The position numbers and the translations under genes are program-made. Below, piece by piece: positions 1 to 12,083 of a DNA stretch of 64,000 nt; position 1 is the first letter of the stretch, and each line of letters starts with the position of its first letter. This DNA is from Polychytrium aggregatum (Eukaryota > Chytridiomycota > Chytridiomycetes > Polychytriales), in NCBI RefSeq assembly GCF_025602895.1, contig NW_026516203.1:1240001-1304000 (forward strand). The letters are read 5' to 3'. Below the pieces are notes generated by a model. That model was not told the origin of the DNA, made no database searches, and saw only the letters and a program-made list of their open reading frames with translations.

Positions 1-2422
1 CCTCCAATTGCCACACTAACCTGATTTCCTCCTCGGGGGTGTGATACTTGACATTGATGGGCTTGGTGGGCACGGCGTGCAGCTCGTCCGAATGGGTGAG
101 GTACGTGTCGACGTGTGCGCGCTGATACGAGGGCGAGGACGACGCCTGGATCTCGCGGCTCGAAACAGCCCGAGCAGCTCGCACTTCGTCAAGGTCGACA
201 GTGGCCGTGATTACCTCCTGGTCGAGGTGGTGGCGGTGGCGGTGGCGGGGAGTGCGGCGGTTCAGACACGAGCAACACCAACCAAAAGTATGCAAAGCAT
301 AAGCAAACATGTAGTTTGTTGCAGCAGCTCGGTGCAGTGGCCGCCGTACACTGCAGACATAGGAATCGCTGATGAACGTACCACATCCTTGAGAGAGAAT
401 TGCGAGCTCTGCGCCACAACCTGGCCGTTGATGATGATGAGGGCACAGCCATCGTAGTAGACACGCTCGCCATCACAGCCACATTGGTTGGCATACAAAT
501 AGACGCCGCCGGACTGAGATTGATCGGAAGTAAGAGTTGCAGTGCACCAGGGGTTATCAGCACTTGTCCGCGGGTATCCATATCAATTTGAGTGTAATCG
601 GGTGATTGGATGCGGGGACATGATCGCTCTGCAGCAAACGCTGTGCGAGTGTATGGGGCAGCACCATTTCGAGCAGTATCAGCCAATGATCGTACCTTCA
701 TGGTCGCTTCGCGGATGAGATCGATGCGGCGATGGAGCTTCTGGAACTCGTGGTGGCTTCCACTGCCGTTGGTGAAGATTTCGACGCCGTCCAGAGCCAT
801 TGAAATATGCGGGCTAGCAACAGGCAGAGTCAGGTGTATGTAAATGACGGCCGTTGCGATAACATCGAGGCAGAGCAAAGTGAATCCCCGAATGAGTCCG
901 TATCTTGTCGCATTACCTCAGAGGCGTGAACAGCTCCTCACAAAGCTCGACGCCGATGCATGTACTGATCAAAGCCGCATCAACCTGGTGAGTACTCGGT
1001 GATTTGGCTCATGCACATCTTCGACATGAGATCTGGGAGGCAAACAGCAGTCAACGAGCACCCCGCTTGACCGAGGCCCTGGTCCACAATTGGTCTACAA
1101 GGCCAGAGGAACTCACTCTTTGGTCGCGACAACTCCGTCGCCAAACGGAACAGTGTCCTGTCGAGCCAAGAGATTCGATTAACAAATGCAGAACACCAGG
1201 CGGTATCGCCGATCTTTGCGGCTGGCTGTGATCTCGAGTGGTCTCCTTCAGACCTTGGCTGGCTGAGCTTGGCCATTCATGGATACTCACCTGTCCAGTG
1301 AGTTGGGCGATGCTACGGGGCAGCTGAAAGTCCTCGACGACTCGCGGCTTGTTCCACGGAGTGAACCATCTCAGCTCGCGGTAGTTGCCGTCGTTGGCCA
1401 TGAAGAGCTTGGGTCGAATCAGGACGATCTTGCCGTTGAAGAAAATGACCCGACAGTTATACTTGACGCTCTTGTGGACGACGGGCCTGAGAGGCAGCTC
1501 ATTGGATCGCCGATATTAGCACGAGCTCATCCGCACCCAACTCCAGGTCGGATATCCTCCATAGATCCCTCACTCACGCGACGAGGTCAGTCACAGACAT
1601 GTGGGCCGGGATATCGGAGCGGTTGCTGTTGGGCCAACGAGCTGATCAGCAGCGCACAGTCGAACGGGTAGCCACTTACATTCCAACATCGCACATGATT
1701 TCCCTGCAGTCTTGATTCTGCAAGAGCCTCTCGAGGATCTCCCACGAATGGGTGTAAGTATCATCTGTGTCAAGCGAGGGGAGTGTGAATGAGGGACTTG
1801 TTACGCCGACAGAGATCCGCGGATGGTTCTTTGAACTCATCTACCAGTCAACGGGACACGGCCTTTGACAATGCACGAATCCTTGGCCTGCTCTTCGGAT
1901 TCTTACTTTCGAGGAAATGATCGTTGCAACCGTAACCACTATTGACGATATCATGACAGCGACATTGGATTAGCCCACTCTCCCCGCCTAGATGCTCCTC
2001 GGCCTCGATGTACATGGAGATATCCGCTCTAGTTTGCAGTGGATGTGCTGCAAAACTCGACTGATTGTCCTATCCATACGTTATCTCTAGTTCTGGACCC
2101 AGGCGGTACGAAGCGCCCTGGCGCTTGGCGGCAACGATGCTCTCGACGATGCGGTGGTAGTTGCCCTCGAAATCAAGCGACCATTGGTTCTGATGGCAGT
2201 TGTGTATTCAGGGCGACGAGTTAGAAGAGGATCCTCATGCGACGTACTCCTGCAGCGCCAAAATGCAGCGGGCTGGGGCTATTTCTTGGTTTCCGGGTGA
2301 GCGGGCCAGCGATCGCAGGGTTGGCATCAGCAGGGAATGGATCTCGCCGGCTGATATCGCAAGATCTGAAGGTCGAGCAAGCGGCTTACCAGAGCACAGG
2401 TGGCAAGGGTAACGTAGCCCAT
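1..2422 (-). CDS. QNS1: Glutamine-dependent NAD(+) synthetase, 5' part (runs off left edge)
   Basis: Makes NAD+ from deamido-NAD+, ATP and glutamine in the last step of NAD biosynthesis. The N-terminal glutaminase (nitrilase-fold) domain is visible; the synthetase domain lies outside the window. Proposed exons, in transcript order: 2422-2390, 2189-2080, 1938-1907, 1764-1680, 1486-1291, 1157-1117, 964-917, 813-696, 513-382, 217-21, all with GT-AG introns that keep the frame. Family motifs are [12 protein letters not shown] (catalytic Glu), [16 protein letters not shown] (Lys), [11 protein letters not shown] (nucleophile Cys), then [31 protein letters not shown] and YHTPEEEI. The start at 2422 ([11 protein letters not shown]) is chosen because it splices directly into [10 protein letters not shown], matching the conserved N-terminus. 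A donor-like GTTAGT follows position 21, so an eleventh exon is expected to the left. No break is seen. Confidence 0.9.
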
Positions 2423-2909
2423 CGGGATGCTGATTCTTGCTTGGGGAACAGGGGCAGGATCTCTGGTCAGACGACGACAGCGCAGATTGCGAGAGGGCCG
2501 AGGGCAGAGCAGAGTGGAGATTTGCAGCCTGGCGTTGAACGGCTTTTGGGGCAAGCGCGGGCCAATGGCGAGCCAATGGCGAGGCGGGAGACCAGTCCCG
2601 GCCAGAATGGGACAAGAGGGATGCGATTGGAATTACAACAATGCTCTATGCAGCAGCACTCTGCCTGGGGAGTCTCGACTGCGCTCTAGGCCCTGCAGAC
2701 ATGGACATTGATTCCGTGCATCGACACGGGAATAATTGGATATCATTCCTCCATCCTCAAGCCCAAGGACAAGGGCATACAACTGATGGCGTCGTGCTGC
2801 TCACGCAGCGCCGCCATGCGGTTTGTATCGAGCAGTATTCTCAGCAGTATGAGACTGTATATTCGATACGCAATACTTGTACATCCGCACACCGTGCCCT
2901 CCGTTGCGG
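2423..2909. other. Intergenic: QNS1 upstream region
   Basis: Lies between the QNS1 start codon (2422, minus strand) and the stop codon of the next minus-strand gene (2910). It must hold the QNS1 promoter and the terminator of that neighbour. Short open frames on both strands show no recognisable protein. No clear TATA box or RNA gene was seen. Confidence 0.5.
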
Positions 2910-4352
<1,443 letters not shown>

Positions 4353-5322
4353 CTCAGAGAGTTCCCGGTATCGACTTGTTTCGGGGCCAAGAACGCAGCT
4401 GAAGAAAGCACGGTGACAAGTCCAACAACTGAGTGCACCCTGGCGAGAGGAGCGGGCCGCCGAGGGGGGAGTCGCCCGCTAAAAGGCATTCTGGCTCGAC
4501 ACAATGTCTTCCCGCAGGCCCTCATCGATCCCTTCATCGCAACGAACCCGCGACCGACAGAGAGATGTTGCTTCCTCAGGGCAGCCTCCCATTGTGTGCG
4601 TCAAAGTGGCTTTCCCAGAGTGATTGGTGGGCAGCGGAATAGCTGGTGGATCTGAGTACGTGCGTGTAGAGCTGGGCCTCGCAGATCGCTGTGATCCCGC
4701 ATTGTATGGCCCAGAGTATGCAAGGCTTCCTTGCTCGGTCTAATCAATTCAGACAATGGATCATGGATGTTTTGTAGCGCCTGCCATGGTTAGGGACAGT
4801 ACGTCGATCGTTTCGCTCGTGGCGGGTGGGAATTCGGGGATTGGCTTCCCACGTCGCCAGCCCCCAGCCGACTGCTCCTTCCCCTGCCCGTCCTGCATCC
4901 ACATCGGTCCAGATGATAGAGCATTGGACCGATCGCTCGCAATCGTATCGCACTGGATTCAGACTGCTTGCTTGCCTCTCACAGCGTTCTGAAACGCCGG
5001 CTGCCCTTCAGAGTGCCTGGCAAACCTGGGTCTCCTGGGTCTCGATGTGTGCCTTTCCTTTTCCCTGCTTCCACGGTGCATTCCAAAGGCCATCACAATG
5101 CCACTCTCCTTGGCCCCGCTGTTGGGTCATGGCGGGCAGTGGATGGGTGTGAATGTCGGACCCAGCGAAAGGCGGCGGCCCTGTTTCGTTTTTGGGGAGC
5201 CGCATTTTTCGGGCGGCCCTCGGTCGCGGCCTTGCGCTGCTCTTGCAATTGATCGCCCAGCCCCAGCGCCTCTGCTCGCCCCCTCCCCGTGATTGCAAAC
5301 CCCTCTCGAGTTATCCGCCTCC
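4353..5322. other. Region between the unidentified gene and NMT1
   Basis: Must contain the 5' end of the minus-strand gene and the NMT1 promoter. A plus-strand ATG at 4504 opens a short frame starting MSSRRPSSIPSSQRTRD that stops after about 40 codons. I could not link it to further exons, so it is not called a gene. No RNA gene or repeat was seen. Confidence 0.4.
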
Positions 5323-7778
5323 ATGAGCTCTGGCGAAGGCAAGCAGACCAAGGACGCCAAGGGCACTGGTTCGTCCAAAGGCCAGGCCAAGAAGAACAAA
5401 GCCGCGAGCTCGGAGGCTTCTGTTCCTCCGTCGGCTCCAGCGGCTCCAGCGGCCTCTGGCCCGTCCAACCCCAGCGCCGTGAGCGATCTCCAGATCCAAA
5501 ACCTGCTGCAGATGGTGAGCATCCTGATCGTGCTCCTGTATTGTCGCTGAATCGCTGGAATCGGTGATGATTATTTTTGAGAGGACGTCGCTGCTCCTGC
5601 TTGATGTTGACTACTCCTCTGCCCTCCTCTGCCCTCCTCTGCCCTCCTCGGCCCTCCTCGGCCCGCCCGCCTTGCATCAGCTGCAAGCTTCAGCCCGCAC
5701 GGAGGAGCCCGTCTCTCGCCGTGGAGCCAAGTCCATGGACGAATACAAGTTCTGGCGCACGCAGCCTGTCCCAAGAACAGGTAGAAACTGGCCTGGCCGG
5801 ATGCAAAGGGCCGGCTTCCCGATGATCTGACCACGGACTGGACCTGCAAACAGTCCGACGAGATCAACTGTTGTTTCGGCCAGATAGATAGCAGTCTAGC
5901 TCATCAAGCCTTTCCGTGCGCTTCGTGACCGTCTTTGCAGATGAGGTGATTGTCGACAACGGCCCTATCGAAGCGGACAAACCCAAGGATGAGATCCGTG
6001 CCCAGCCCTACAATCTCCCCAAGGACTTTGCCTGGTGCACGATGGACATCGAAAACGAAGCCGAGGTACAGTATGCTACCGCCGCGCTGGCCCGATTATC
6101 CGCCTCTGCCGTCGCGCTGGAACCTAATACGCGATCGCCTGCCTGGACAGATGAAGGAGGTCTATGAACTTTTGACGTACAACTACGTCGAGGACGACGA
6201 CGCCATGTTCCGCTTCGACTACTCGGCTGCATTCCTGAAGTGGTATGGACGACGTTTGGCTATTCTCCAGTGCTACCTCCGAGAAGCCAAAGCTTCATTA
6301 TGCTGAGGCCACACCTACTTACAGGGCACTCAAGCCTCCTGGATGGAAAGCCTCCTGGCATGTTGGCGTCCGGGTCGCGTCGTCCAAGAAGCTTGTTGCT
6401 TTCATCAGCGCCATTCCGGCAGAGCTGCGAATCTACGATCAGTTGCGTATCATTCCGTTGTGGTAGCTGAACAACCGATTGTCCGTGTAGCTGGGTGGGT
6501 GGCCAGTCGTGTCCGTGTTGACGCATCTTGAATTGCTTTTAGCCACCAGCAGCTCGTCGAGATCAACTTTTTGTGTGTCCACAAGAAGCTGCGCTCCAAG
6601 AGACTGGCGCCTGTTCTGATCAAGGAGATTACCCGTAGAGTTCACTTGGAGGGGATCTTCCAGGCTACCTACACCGCCGGCTCGTACTTGCCCAAGCCCG
6701 TGTCGATTTGCCGGTAACAGTACTTGGACGATGCGCAATGCTGCACAATCTGTGCCGTGCGGCAACAACCGAGCCTGGATTTGGCGGCTTTCAGCCAACA
6801 TCAGCCCGCTCAATCGATTCTGCAATTTGTATCCTGCAGATACTACCATCGCTCGCTCAACCCAAAGAAGCTCATCGAGGCCAAGTTTTCGCATCTCGCT
6901 CGCAACATGACGATGGCCGGCACGATTCGCTTGTACAGGCTTCCGGAGGTATAGCCCCGCTTGCCGTAGCTGCATACACGAGGAGGTGTCGAGTGATGTT
7001 TCCATCGGTCTGCCCCATGTTCGCTCGCTAGATGCTGATGGAGAGGCGCCGGTTTGATGTACCATACGCATTACAGAAACCGCTCACGCCTGGGTTCAGA
7101 AGCATGACGCAGCAAGACGTCCCTAGTGTCGTCAATCTGCTCAAGGAGTACCTGTCCCAGTATGATCTGTCGATCTCGATGAACGAGCATGAGGTTGCTC
7201 ACTGGTTCCTTCCAGTGCCCGAGGTCGTGTACAGCTACGTTGTCGAGGTAAGACTGCCAGGGCTCCGTATAATTAGGCTGCGGCCGCCCTCAGTATGGGG
7301 AATGAGATATGCCTAGCACCGACCTAATTATCGTGATATGGCAACATTTGACATGGTAGAACCCAGAGACTGGCAAGGTGGAGCAGTTTGTGTCGTTCTA
7401 TGCTCTCAATTCGTCTATTATTGGGCATCCGGTGCACAAATCTATCAATGCCGCGTATCTCTTCTACTATGCCCCCAAGGACCAAGGGAACGACACTGCG
7501 GCGAAACAGGCTTTGATCAAAGATGCGCTAATCATGGCCCGCGATGTAAGTTGTGCAGTAATACCTACTGCCATTCACGAGCTGATGATCAGACACTGAT
7601 GCCGCGGGCTCTTCAACAGCATGGCTACGACGTGTTCAACTGCCTCGATTTGATGGGAAACATGTCGTTCCTCGAGGAACTCAAGTTTGGCAAGGGCGAC
7701 GGCAACCTCCACTACTACCTGTACAACTACCGATGCCGAGATGTGTCGCCCGAGAAGATGGCCCTGGTGCTGTTGTAA
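5323..7778 (+). CDS. NMT1: Glycylpeptide N-tetradecanoyltransferase (N-myristoyltransferase)
   Basis: Transfers myristate from myristoyl-CoA to the N-terminal glycine of target proteins in the cytosol. Exons: 5323-5514, 5681-5780, 5941-6065, 6151-6242, 6325-6441, 6543-6713, 6840-6948, 7077-7247, 7360-7545, 7620-7778; they total 1422 nt (473 residues plus stop) with every junction in phase. Residues 1-60 are Lys/Ser/Ala/Pro-rich, as in fungal orthologues. Family motifs follow in order: [89 protein letters not shown] and [13 protein letters not shown], ending in LVLL (the C-terminal carboxylate is the catalytic base in this family). The start 5323 is the first ATG. The last intron could instead end at 7592, adding nine residues; 7619 matches the family better. 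Length is normal and no break is seen. Confidence 0.95.
5609..5665. repeat. 10-bp tandem repeat in NMT1 intron 1
   Basis: About five copies of TGCCCTCCTC, with two variants reading GGCCCTCCTC, lie just upstream of the exon 2 acceptor at 5680. They form part of an unusually long polypyrimidine stretch. Confidence 0.8.
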
Positions 7779-8443
7779 ATGCGGCCAAGCGGATCGCAAA
7801 TTATGTGAAATCTGTGGTGTGAAGGAGAATCTTTGGGCACTCGAATACATTCATGACTGCCTGAGTTGAGGCAAACGATCGGGTGCGGCGGATGACGAGC
7901 TGGGACGATCGGATGCAGAGTGTCGGCCAGTTGGGTTGGGCAGCCCGGTGGGTGAGGCGAATGGATCGATCGTGGTGTGGAGCACTGTCTGGAGTTGGCC
8001 ATGGTCCGGAGCTGTCTGGGTCTGCGTCTGCATCCGAGTGTCATGGCGGCGACGAACCAGATGCGGCGGCTCGGCCTGCTCATGATCGCAACATGATCGC
8101 AACCTGAACATCACACAGCACGATGGGCTCGCGGGGAGGTCATTCGGCCACACCATCCATCCGTCCATCGCCAAAACACCACAAACACCACAAACACCCA
8201 CGACACATCACGCAGACACCATTCCCATCGGCGATGCGAGCCACCCACAGTCCATCCGCTTTCTTGGCCATTCTTCGATCCACCAACATGCAGCATCCAC
8301 TGCTCTCATCCACACACATCCAACCCTCTTCGTATCCCATCCAGCCCTCTCTTCATATCCATCCAGCCCTTTCTCACTCACACATCCATCCAACCATCAA
8401 GCACCACCCGCTGTTTCGTTTTAATCGTTTGCTTTTGGGGAGG
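7779..8443. other. Intergenic, C/A-rich low-complexity DNA
   Basis: No gene is supported. From about 8140 to 8400 the plus strand is rich in short CCATCC- and ACAAACACC-like repeats (for example two copies of CACCACAAACACC and several CATCCATCCAGCC-like units). These create open frames without protein-like composition. Confidence 0.6.
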
Positions 8444-8630
8444 GGTTCGGCGTCACTCGGCGGCAGTGTGAGGCCGAGGACACCGGTGCCGCCGACCAGT
8501 GCAAGCACATCGTCGGCAGCAGGACACAAAAATAAGTTTGACAGACAGTTATACTATGTATAACGTTTCAGCTGTCACACTGAAAAGAACAGATACTACA
8601 CTTGATCTTAGCCAAAAGGCCTGAGAGGAT
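8444..8630 (-). ncRNA. U2 spliceosomal snRNA
   Basis: RNA of the U2 snRNP that pairs with the intron branch point. Reading the minus strand from about 8630, the conserved 5' domain is present: CTCTCAGGCCTTTTGGCTAAG, then ATCAAGTGTAGTATCTGTTC, which contains the branch-point recognition sequence GTAGTA. An Sm-like site ACTTATTTTTGTG lies near 8540. Two GC-rich stem-loops follow (GCCGACGATG with its partner in CTGGTCGGCGGC, and a second ending near 8448), as expected for stem-loops III and IV. The 3' end is estimated from the second stem. The many introns in neighbouring genes fit a full spliceosome. Confidence 0.9.
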
Positions 8631-8669
8631 TGTATTCGAAAGAGGGATCGCCGGCACCGGGGTATTTAT

Positions 8670-8682
8670 GCGTCGCCCACGG
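8670..8682 (-). promoter_or_regulatory. TATA-like element upstream of U2
   Basis: The minus strand reads CGCATAAATACC about 40 bp upstream of the proposed U2 5' end, a suitable distance for a TATA box of a polymerase II snRNA gene. Position and sequence are the only evidence. Confidence 0.45.
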
Positions 8683-8699
8683 CCCACACACACACGCCG

Positions 8700-8750
8700 G
8701 CGCCGCTCTCGGCGGCTCTCGTGCGGCTCTCGTGCGGCTCTCGGCGGGTC
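8700..8750. repeat. GCGGCTCTCGT tandem units
   Basis: Three to four imperfect copies of an 11-bp unit reading roughly GCGGCTCTCGT lie about 80-110 bp upstream of the U2 start. Confidence 0.6.
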
Positions 8751-8882
8751 TCGTCTCGCCAACAGCGGGCTGCGCCGCACGCGGCGGACCAATGGCAGGG
8801 CGAGCCGGGTGGCGCGGGCTCCGCCACACCGATCACGGCGTGGCTTGGCCACTCCAATCGCGGCGTGGCTTGGCCTCCGATC

Positions 8883-8933
8883 CGGGTCCAGCCGGGTCCA
8901 GCCGGGTCCAGCCGGGTCCAGTCGGGTCCAGCC
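8883..8933. repeat. 10-bp tandem repeat GGGTCCAGCC, about five copies
   Basis: Five head-to-tail copies of GGGTCCAGCC; the fourth reads GGGTCCAGTC. They lie about 255-300 bp upstream of the U2 start. Confidence 0.9.
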
Positions 8934-9182
8934 GCACTCGAGCCGGAGATCACGTGCGAGCTGTCCGCCGACCAATCGCGTGTGCGGCATCGGCGTGATG
9001 CTGCCGCTGTGTGCTGTTCGGTCTGGCGTCGGTGTGCCCGGTGGCGGCGCACTACGGCGGTATCCTGCGCTGCACCAATACACTGCGATGAGATGGGTGG
9101 CGAGAGGAAATGGCGATTCGCTCGGTGACGCGATCGACACTCGGTGCGGCGTCATGTAGCGTGATGTGGTAAACAGCGACAA

Positions 9183-9263
9183 GTCAGGATGTCCGAGTGG
9201 TTAAGGAGTTGCACTCGAAATGCAATGGGCTCGCCCGCGCAGGTTCGAATCCTGCTTCTGACG
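9183..9263 (+). tRNA. tRNA-Ser (anticodon CGA)
   Basis: An 81-nt class II tRNA without intron. The acceptor stem GTCAGGA pairs with TTCTGAC with one G-T pair and G as discriminator. The anticodon arm TTGCA-CTCGAAA-TGCAA gives CGA, which reads the serine codon UCG. A long variable arm (TGGGCTCGCCC) is typical of tRNA-Ser, and the T arm is GCAGG-TTCGAAT-CCTGC. Internal promoter boxes A (TGGTTAAGGAG) and B (GGTTCGAATCC) are intact. A short T run (CTTTTG) follows as a likely weak polymerase III terminator. Confidence 0.97.
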
Positions 9264-9481
9264 CTTGTCTTTTGTCATTTGGACTTTTGTCCGCCTCTCT
9301 GTTTTTTGCGCCCTCGCTTCTGTGGCGGCTCGCCATGGGTTTCCATGTCGCCAATGTTCCTGTCCTGCTGTCCTGCTGTCCTGTCCTTGTGCTTTGGTTC
9401 GTCTCTGATCTCGTCCATCCGCATCACCCAGTGCTCACCCAGGGCACACCAGGGCACACCCAGTGTCCATCCTCTCCTGCC

Positions 9482-11834
9482 ATGGCCTCCACAAAGCCGT
9501 CGCTTGTCATTGTCCTCGACACACCCTCGCCGGCTCCGGTTCGCGCTCATCGATCCTCTCTCCACTCATCGGGCCCTGGTTCGGGACGCAGGTTGAATCA
9601 ATTTGGATCGCCATTTGTGATATCAGATGATGATCCTGATGAAGCCCGTTCCAGTGACGGCCAAGAATTCACCTCCTGGTCGTCGCCCCAGCCCTCGCGA
9701 GACCTCTATGCAGATCTGCTCTTGGATTCCCCTGATCCTCCTCGGAAACGTTCTTCATCCGTTCTGTCAAGTCCACCAGGTGTCTCCACGTTCCGAAGCA
9801 ACCCTTCAGCGATATTGTCCTCGGCTTCTCAGAAGAGATTCACAAGTCCTCCTGCCACCCGTCTCGCTCGCTCGCCTCAAATCGCCAGTGGCGCCCGTCT
9901 TCATTCTGACCCTCGTTTGGCCTTTGAACCCTGGCTGAACGACGCTGTTGATTCTGACGAGCCTGGGATTCACCCTGCGTCCTCGACCGTCGACCCGTCT
10001 CCGCTTTCCAGCCCAGCATTCTCGGAATTGCGCTGGGACGATCCCGCCAGTCCCACGCGACCTCGATTAGCGTCTGGGTGCCCTGCCCTGACCCTGGATG
10101 CAATTCTTGCTCAAGATCGATGGGGAGTGGATATTAGCGGACAGCCGGGCAAGAAAATCGTCGGTGCTGGCAAAGCTCTATCCCCAGATCACTTTCGTCG
10201 CATGGGATGTGGGCTTTCCCTACCAGTTCAGAACCCATCAAAGCTCATCTCGCCGCGCAAGCAGTCTTCACCCTCCAGTCGAAATCGTACTCGTCGTGCG
10301 GATGTGCAGGTTCACGAAAGCTCCCTCGCCGACGGATACCGCCATCACAGCCTCGACAATTCCAGGCAAATCGAGCAAGGCGCCTCGCCAAAGAAACGGC
10401 GGCGAAAGGATCAGGGCGTTTCTGGATCATCGGAGCTTACCGAGAAGGTAAAGTCTCAAGCCCGAAGAAGGACATGTGTCGGATCATCGTGGCGAACGAT
10501 GAGGCTCTCAATAATGTGGTGATCAAGATACTTGGAACTGATCCCTCCCATTTGTACTTTTGCAACTCCCCCCCCTGAACTCAGCAACAAAAGCGTTTGG
10601 CTGATCAACGCATGGCTGCTGAGGAAAAGAAGAAGCAGGCCCAACTCAAGCACATCAACACCAAATGGGATGCGCGGACAGCCTGCTCCGAAATGACGGT
10701 TCAAATCGATCGACAGCTCGTGTCGACTGTGCGCATGCTTGATCGACTCAAGGAAGCACTTCAGGAACTTGGTGCCCGTGTTGAGATATGTGACCATCGG
10801 CCCGCCAATATCATCTGCTGGAAGCGGGATTCTGCCCGAAGCTGGTCTCCGGCCCGCAAGATGTTTGTGCCTGTGCCGACCTCGGGACTCGAGAAGCACG
10901 TTGTCTACTGGCTCAACGCCGCCGAATATGCACAGCAAGTCAAAGACGGCTGCTTTGTCGACAAGTTCGAAGAGCTCCGACGATGCTTCCCAGACTGCAG
11001 CGTCCACTATTTTATCACGGGCCTGGAACAGTACTTTCGGAAAGCCAACCTCATTGCGAGCCACTCGCTCCCTGAGCAAGCTGCACGATCGTCAGGCAAT
11101 CGCTCCCGGCGACAGAGGCATTCTGCCGGCGTGGGCGATGTGGTCGCTCGGAGTCAGATCGAAGAGTCGCTGCTGAGGCTGCAGATCAACGGGAGCGGCC
11201 GCTGTTTCATCACTCTGCTCGCCGAGCACGAGGCAGAGGGATGGATTGTCGGGCTCACAAAGGCGCTGGCCACCAGGGTCCAAAAGATGTGAGTTGACAG
11301 AGCGACTACTCCCGGCCCCCTGGGACTCGAGCCGGCCGGCGATATCGGACTTGGTATGCGAGCGGGCGACTAATGCGTCGTTTCTGCTTCTCTGTAGGGC
11401 GCTACGAGATGCACTGTCGGGTCTCAATGCCGATCCACGAGCAGCCCGCCGATCCGCTGCGTCGTTGAGCGAAGCCTGGATGCAAATGCTTCAGCTCATC
11501 CCTGGGGTTGGCGAGAACAAGGCCTCTGCGATTGCCCGCAAGTATCCGTCGCTCTCGCTGTTGATGTCCGCTTACGAATCGCTGGAGGTGTCCAAGGCCA
11601 GACAGCTGCTTGCCAGTCTCGAGGTATGCCACCAAGCAACTTTGGCACATGCGATAGTTGCGTCGTGAAAGCTTGAAGGGAGCGAATGCCATTGACAATG
11701 AAACTCCTTCTTCCGCCCAGTATGTGGTTCCAAAATCAGGAAATACCAAATCCATAGGTGCCAAGGTCGCCGCCCGCATCCACCACGTCATAACCGCGAA
11801 GGTTTCGGATGAGCAGCCAATAAAATCCATTTAG
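9482..11834 (+). CDS. EME1: EME1-like subunit of the MUS81 structure-specific endonuclease
   Basis: Predicted non-catalytic partner of MUS81, which cuts branched DNA during recombination and fork repair in the nucleus. Exons: 9482-10447, 10585-11288, 11398-11623, 11679-11834; sum 2052 nt (683 residues plus stop), all introns GT-AG and in phase. Residues 1-330 are Ser/Pro-rich and disordered, with a basic patch KKRRRKDQG just before the first intron. Exon 2 begins with a coiled-coil-like KRLADQRMAAEEKKKQAQ stretch and then an ERCC4/XPF-type domain (VEICDHRPANIICWKRD near residue 388). No ERK catalytic triad is seen, as expected for the EME1 rather than the MUS81 side. Exon 3 has a helix-hairpin-helix (LIPGVGENKASAIARKYPSL, about 590-610), and exon 4 ends with KSIGAKVAARIHHVI. 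The first 120 or so residues after any upstream alternative start were not included because the ATG at 9482 has the better context. Confidence 0.75.
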
Positions 11835-12083
11835 TGCTCGAGATTGATCTTTCACGAGCACCAGGATTATGCAGATATCAAGGTAGATGCACAAGTGGTC
11901 ATATCTTTAGCAGAGAAGGGAAGGGGTTGCTTTCCACTTTTGGTTTATTCATATGGAAACATAGAATCGGTGGGGTGGGGTTCTATTTACGGGGAGCGAA
12001 ACTAGCCGACATAGAGAGCGGGGGGATGCGATCAGCCCGACGGAGAAACCATCGGTTCGCGTCTGAGGGGACCGGGGGGTAGT

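Larger units (their letters stand above)
8631..9182. other. GC-rich U2 upstream region, no gene seen
   Basis: Divergent spacer between the U2 and tRNA-Ser genes. Open frames are present on both strands but have the Arg/Ala/Gly/Pro-rich composition of chance frames in GC-rich DNA. It contains the tandem repeats listed separately. Confidence 0.5.

Noticed and set aside
4504-4625. Short plus-strand frame beginning MSSRRPSSIPSSQRTRD
   Set aside because: Looks like a plausible N-terminus but stops after about 40 codons and no continuing exon could be found before NMT1.
9197-9481. Upstream extension of the EME1 frame into the tRNA gene
   Set aside because: The longer frame starts inside tRNA-Ser; the ATG at 9482 is a better start and the extension has no conserved content.
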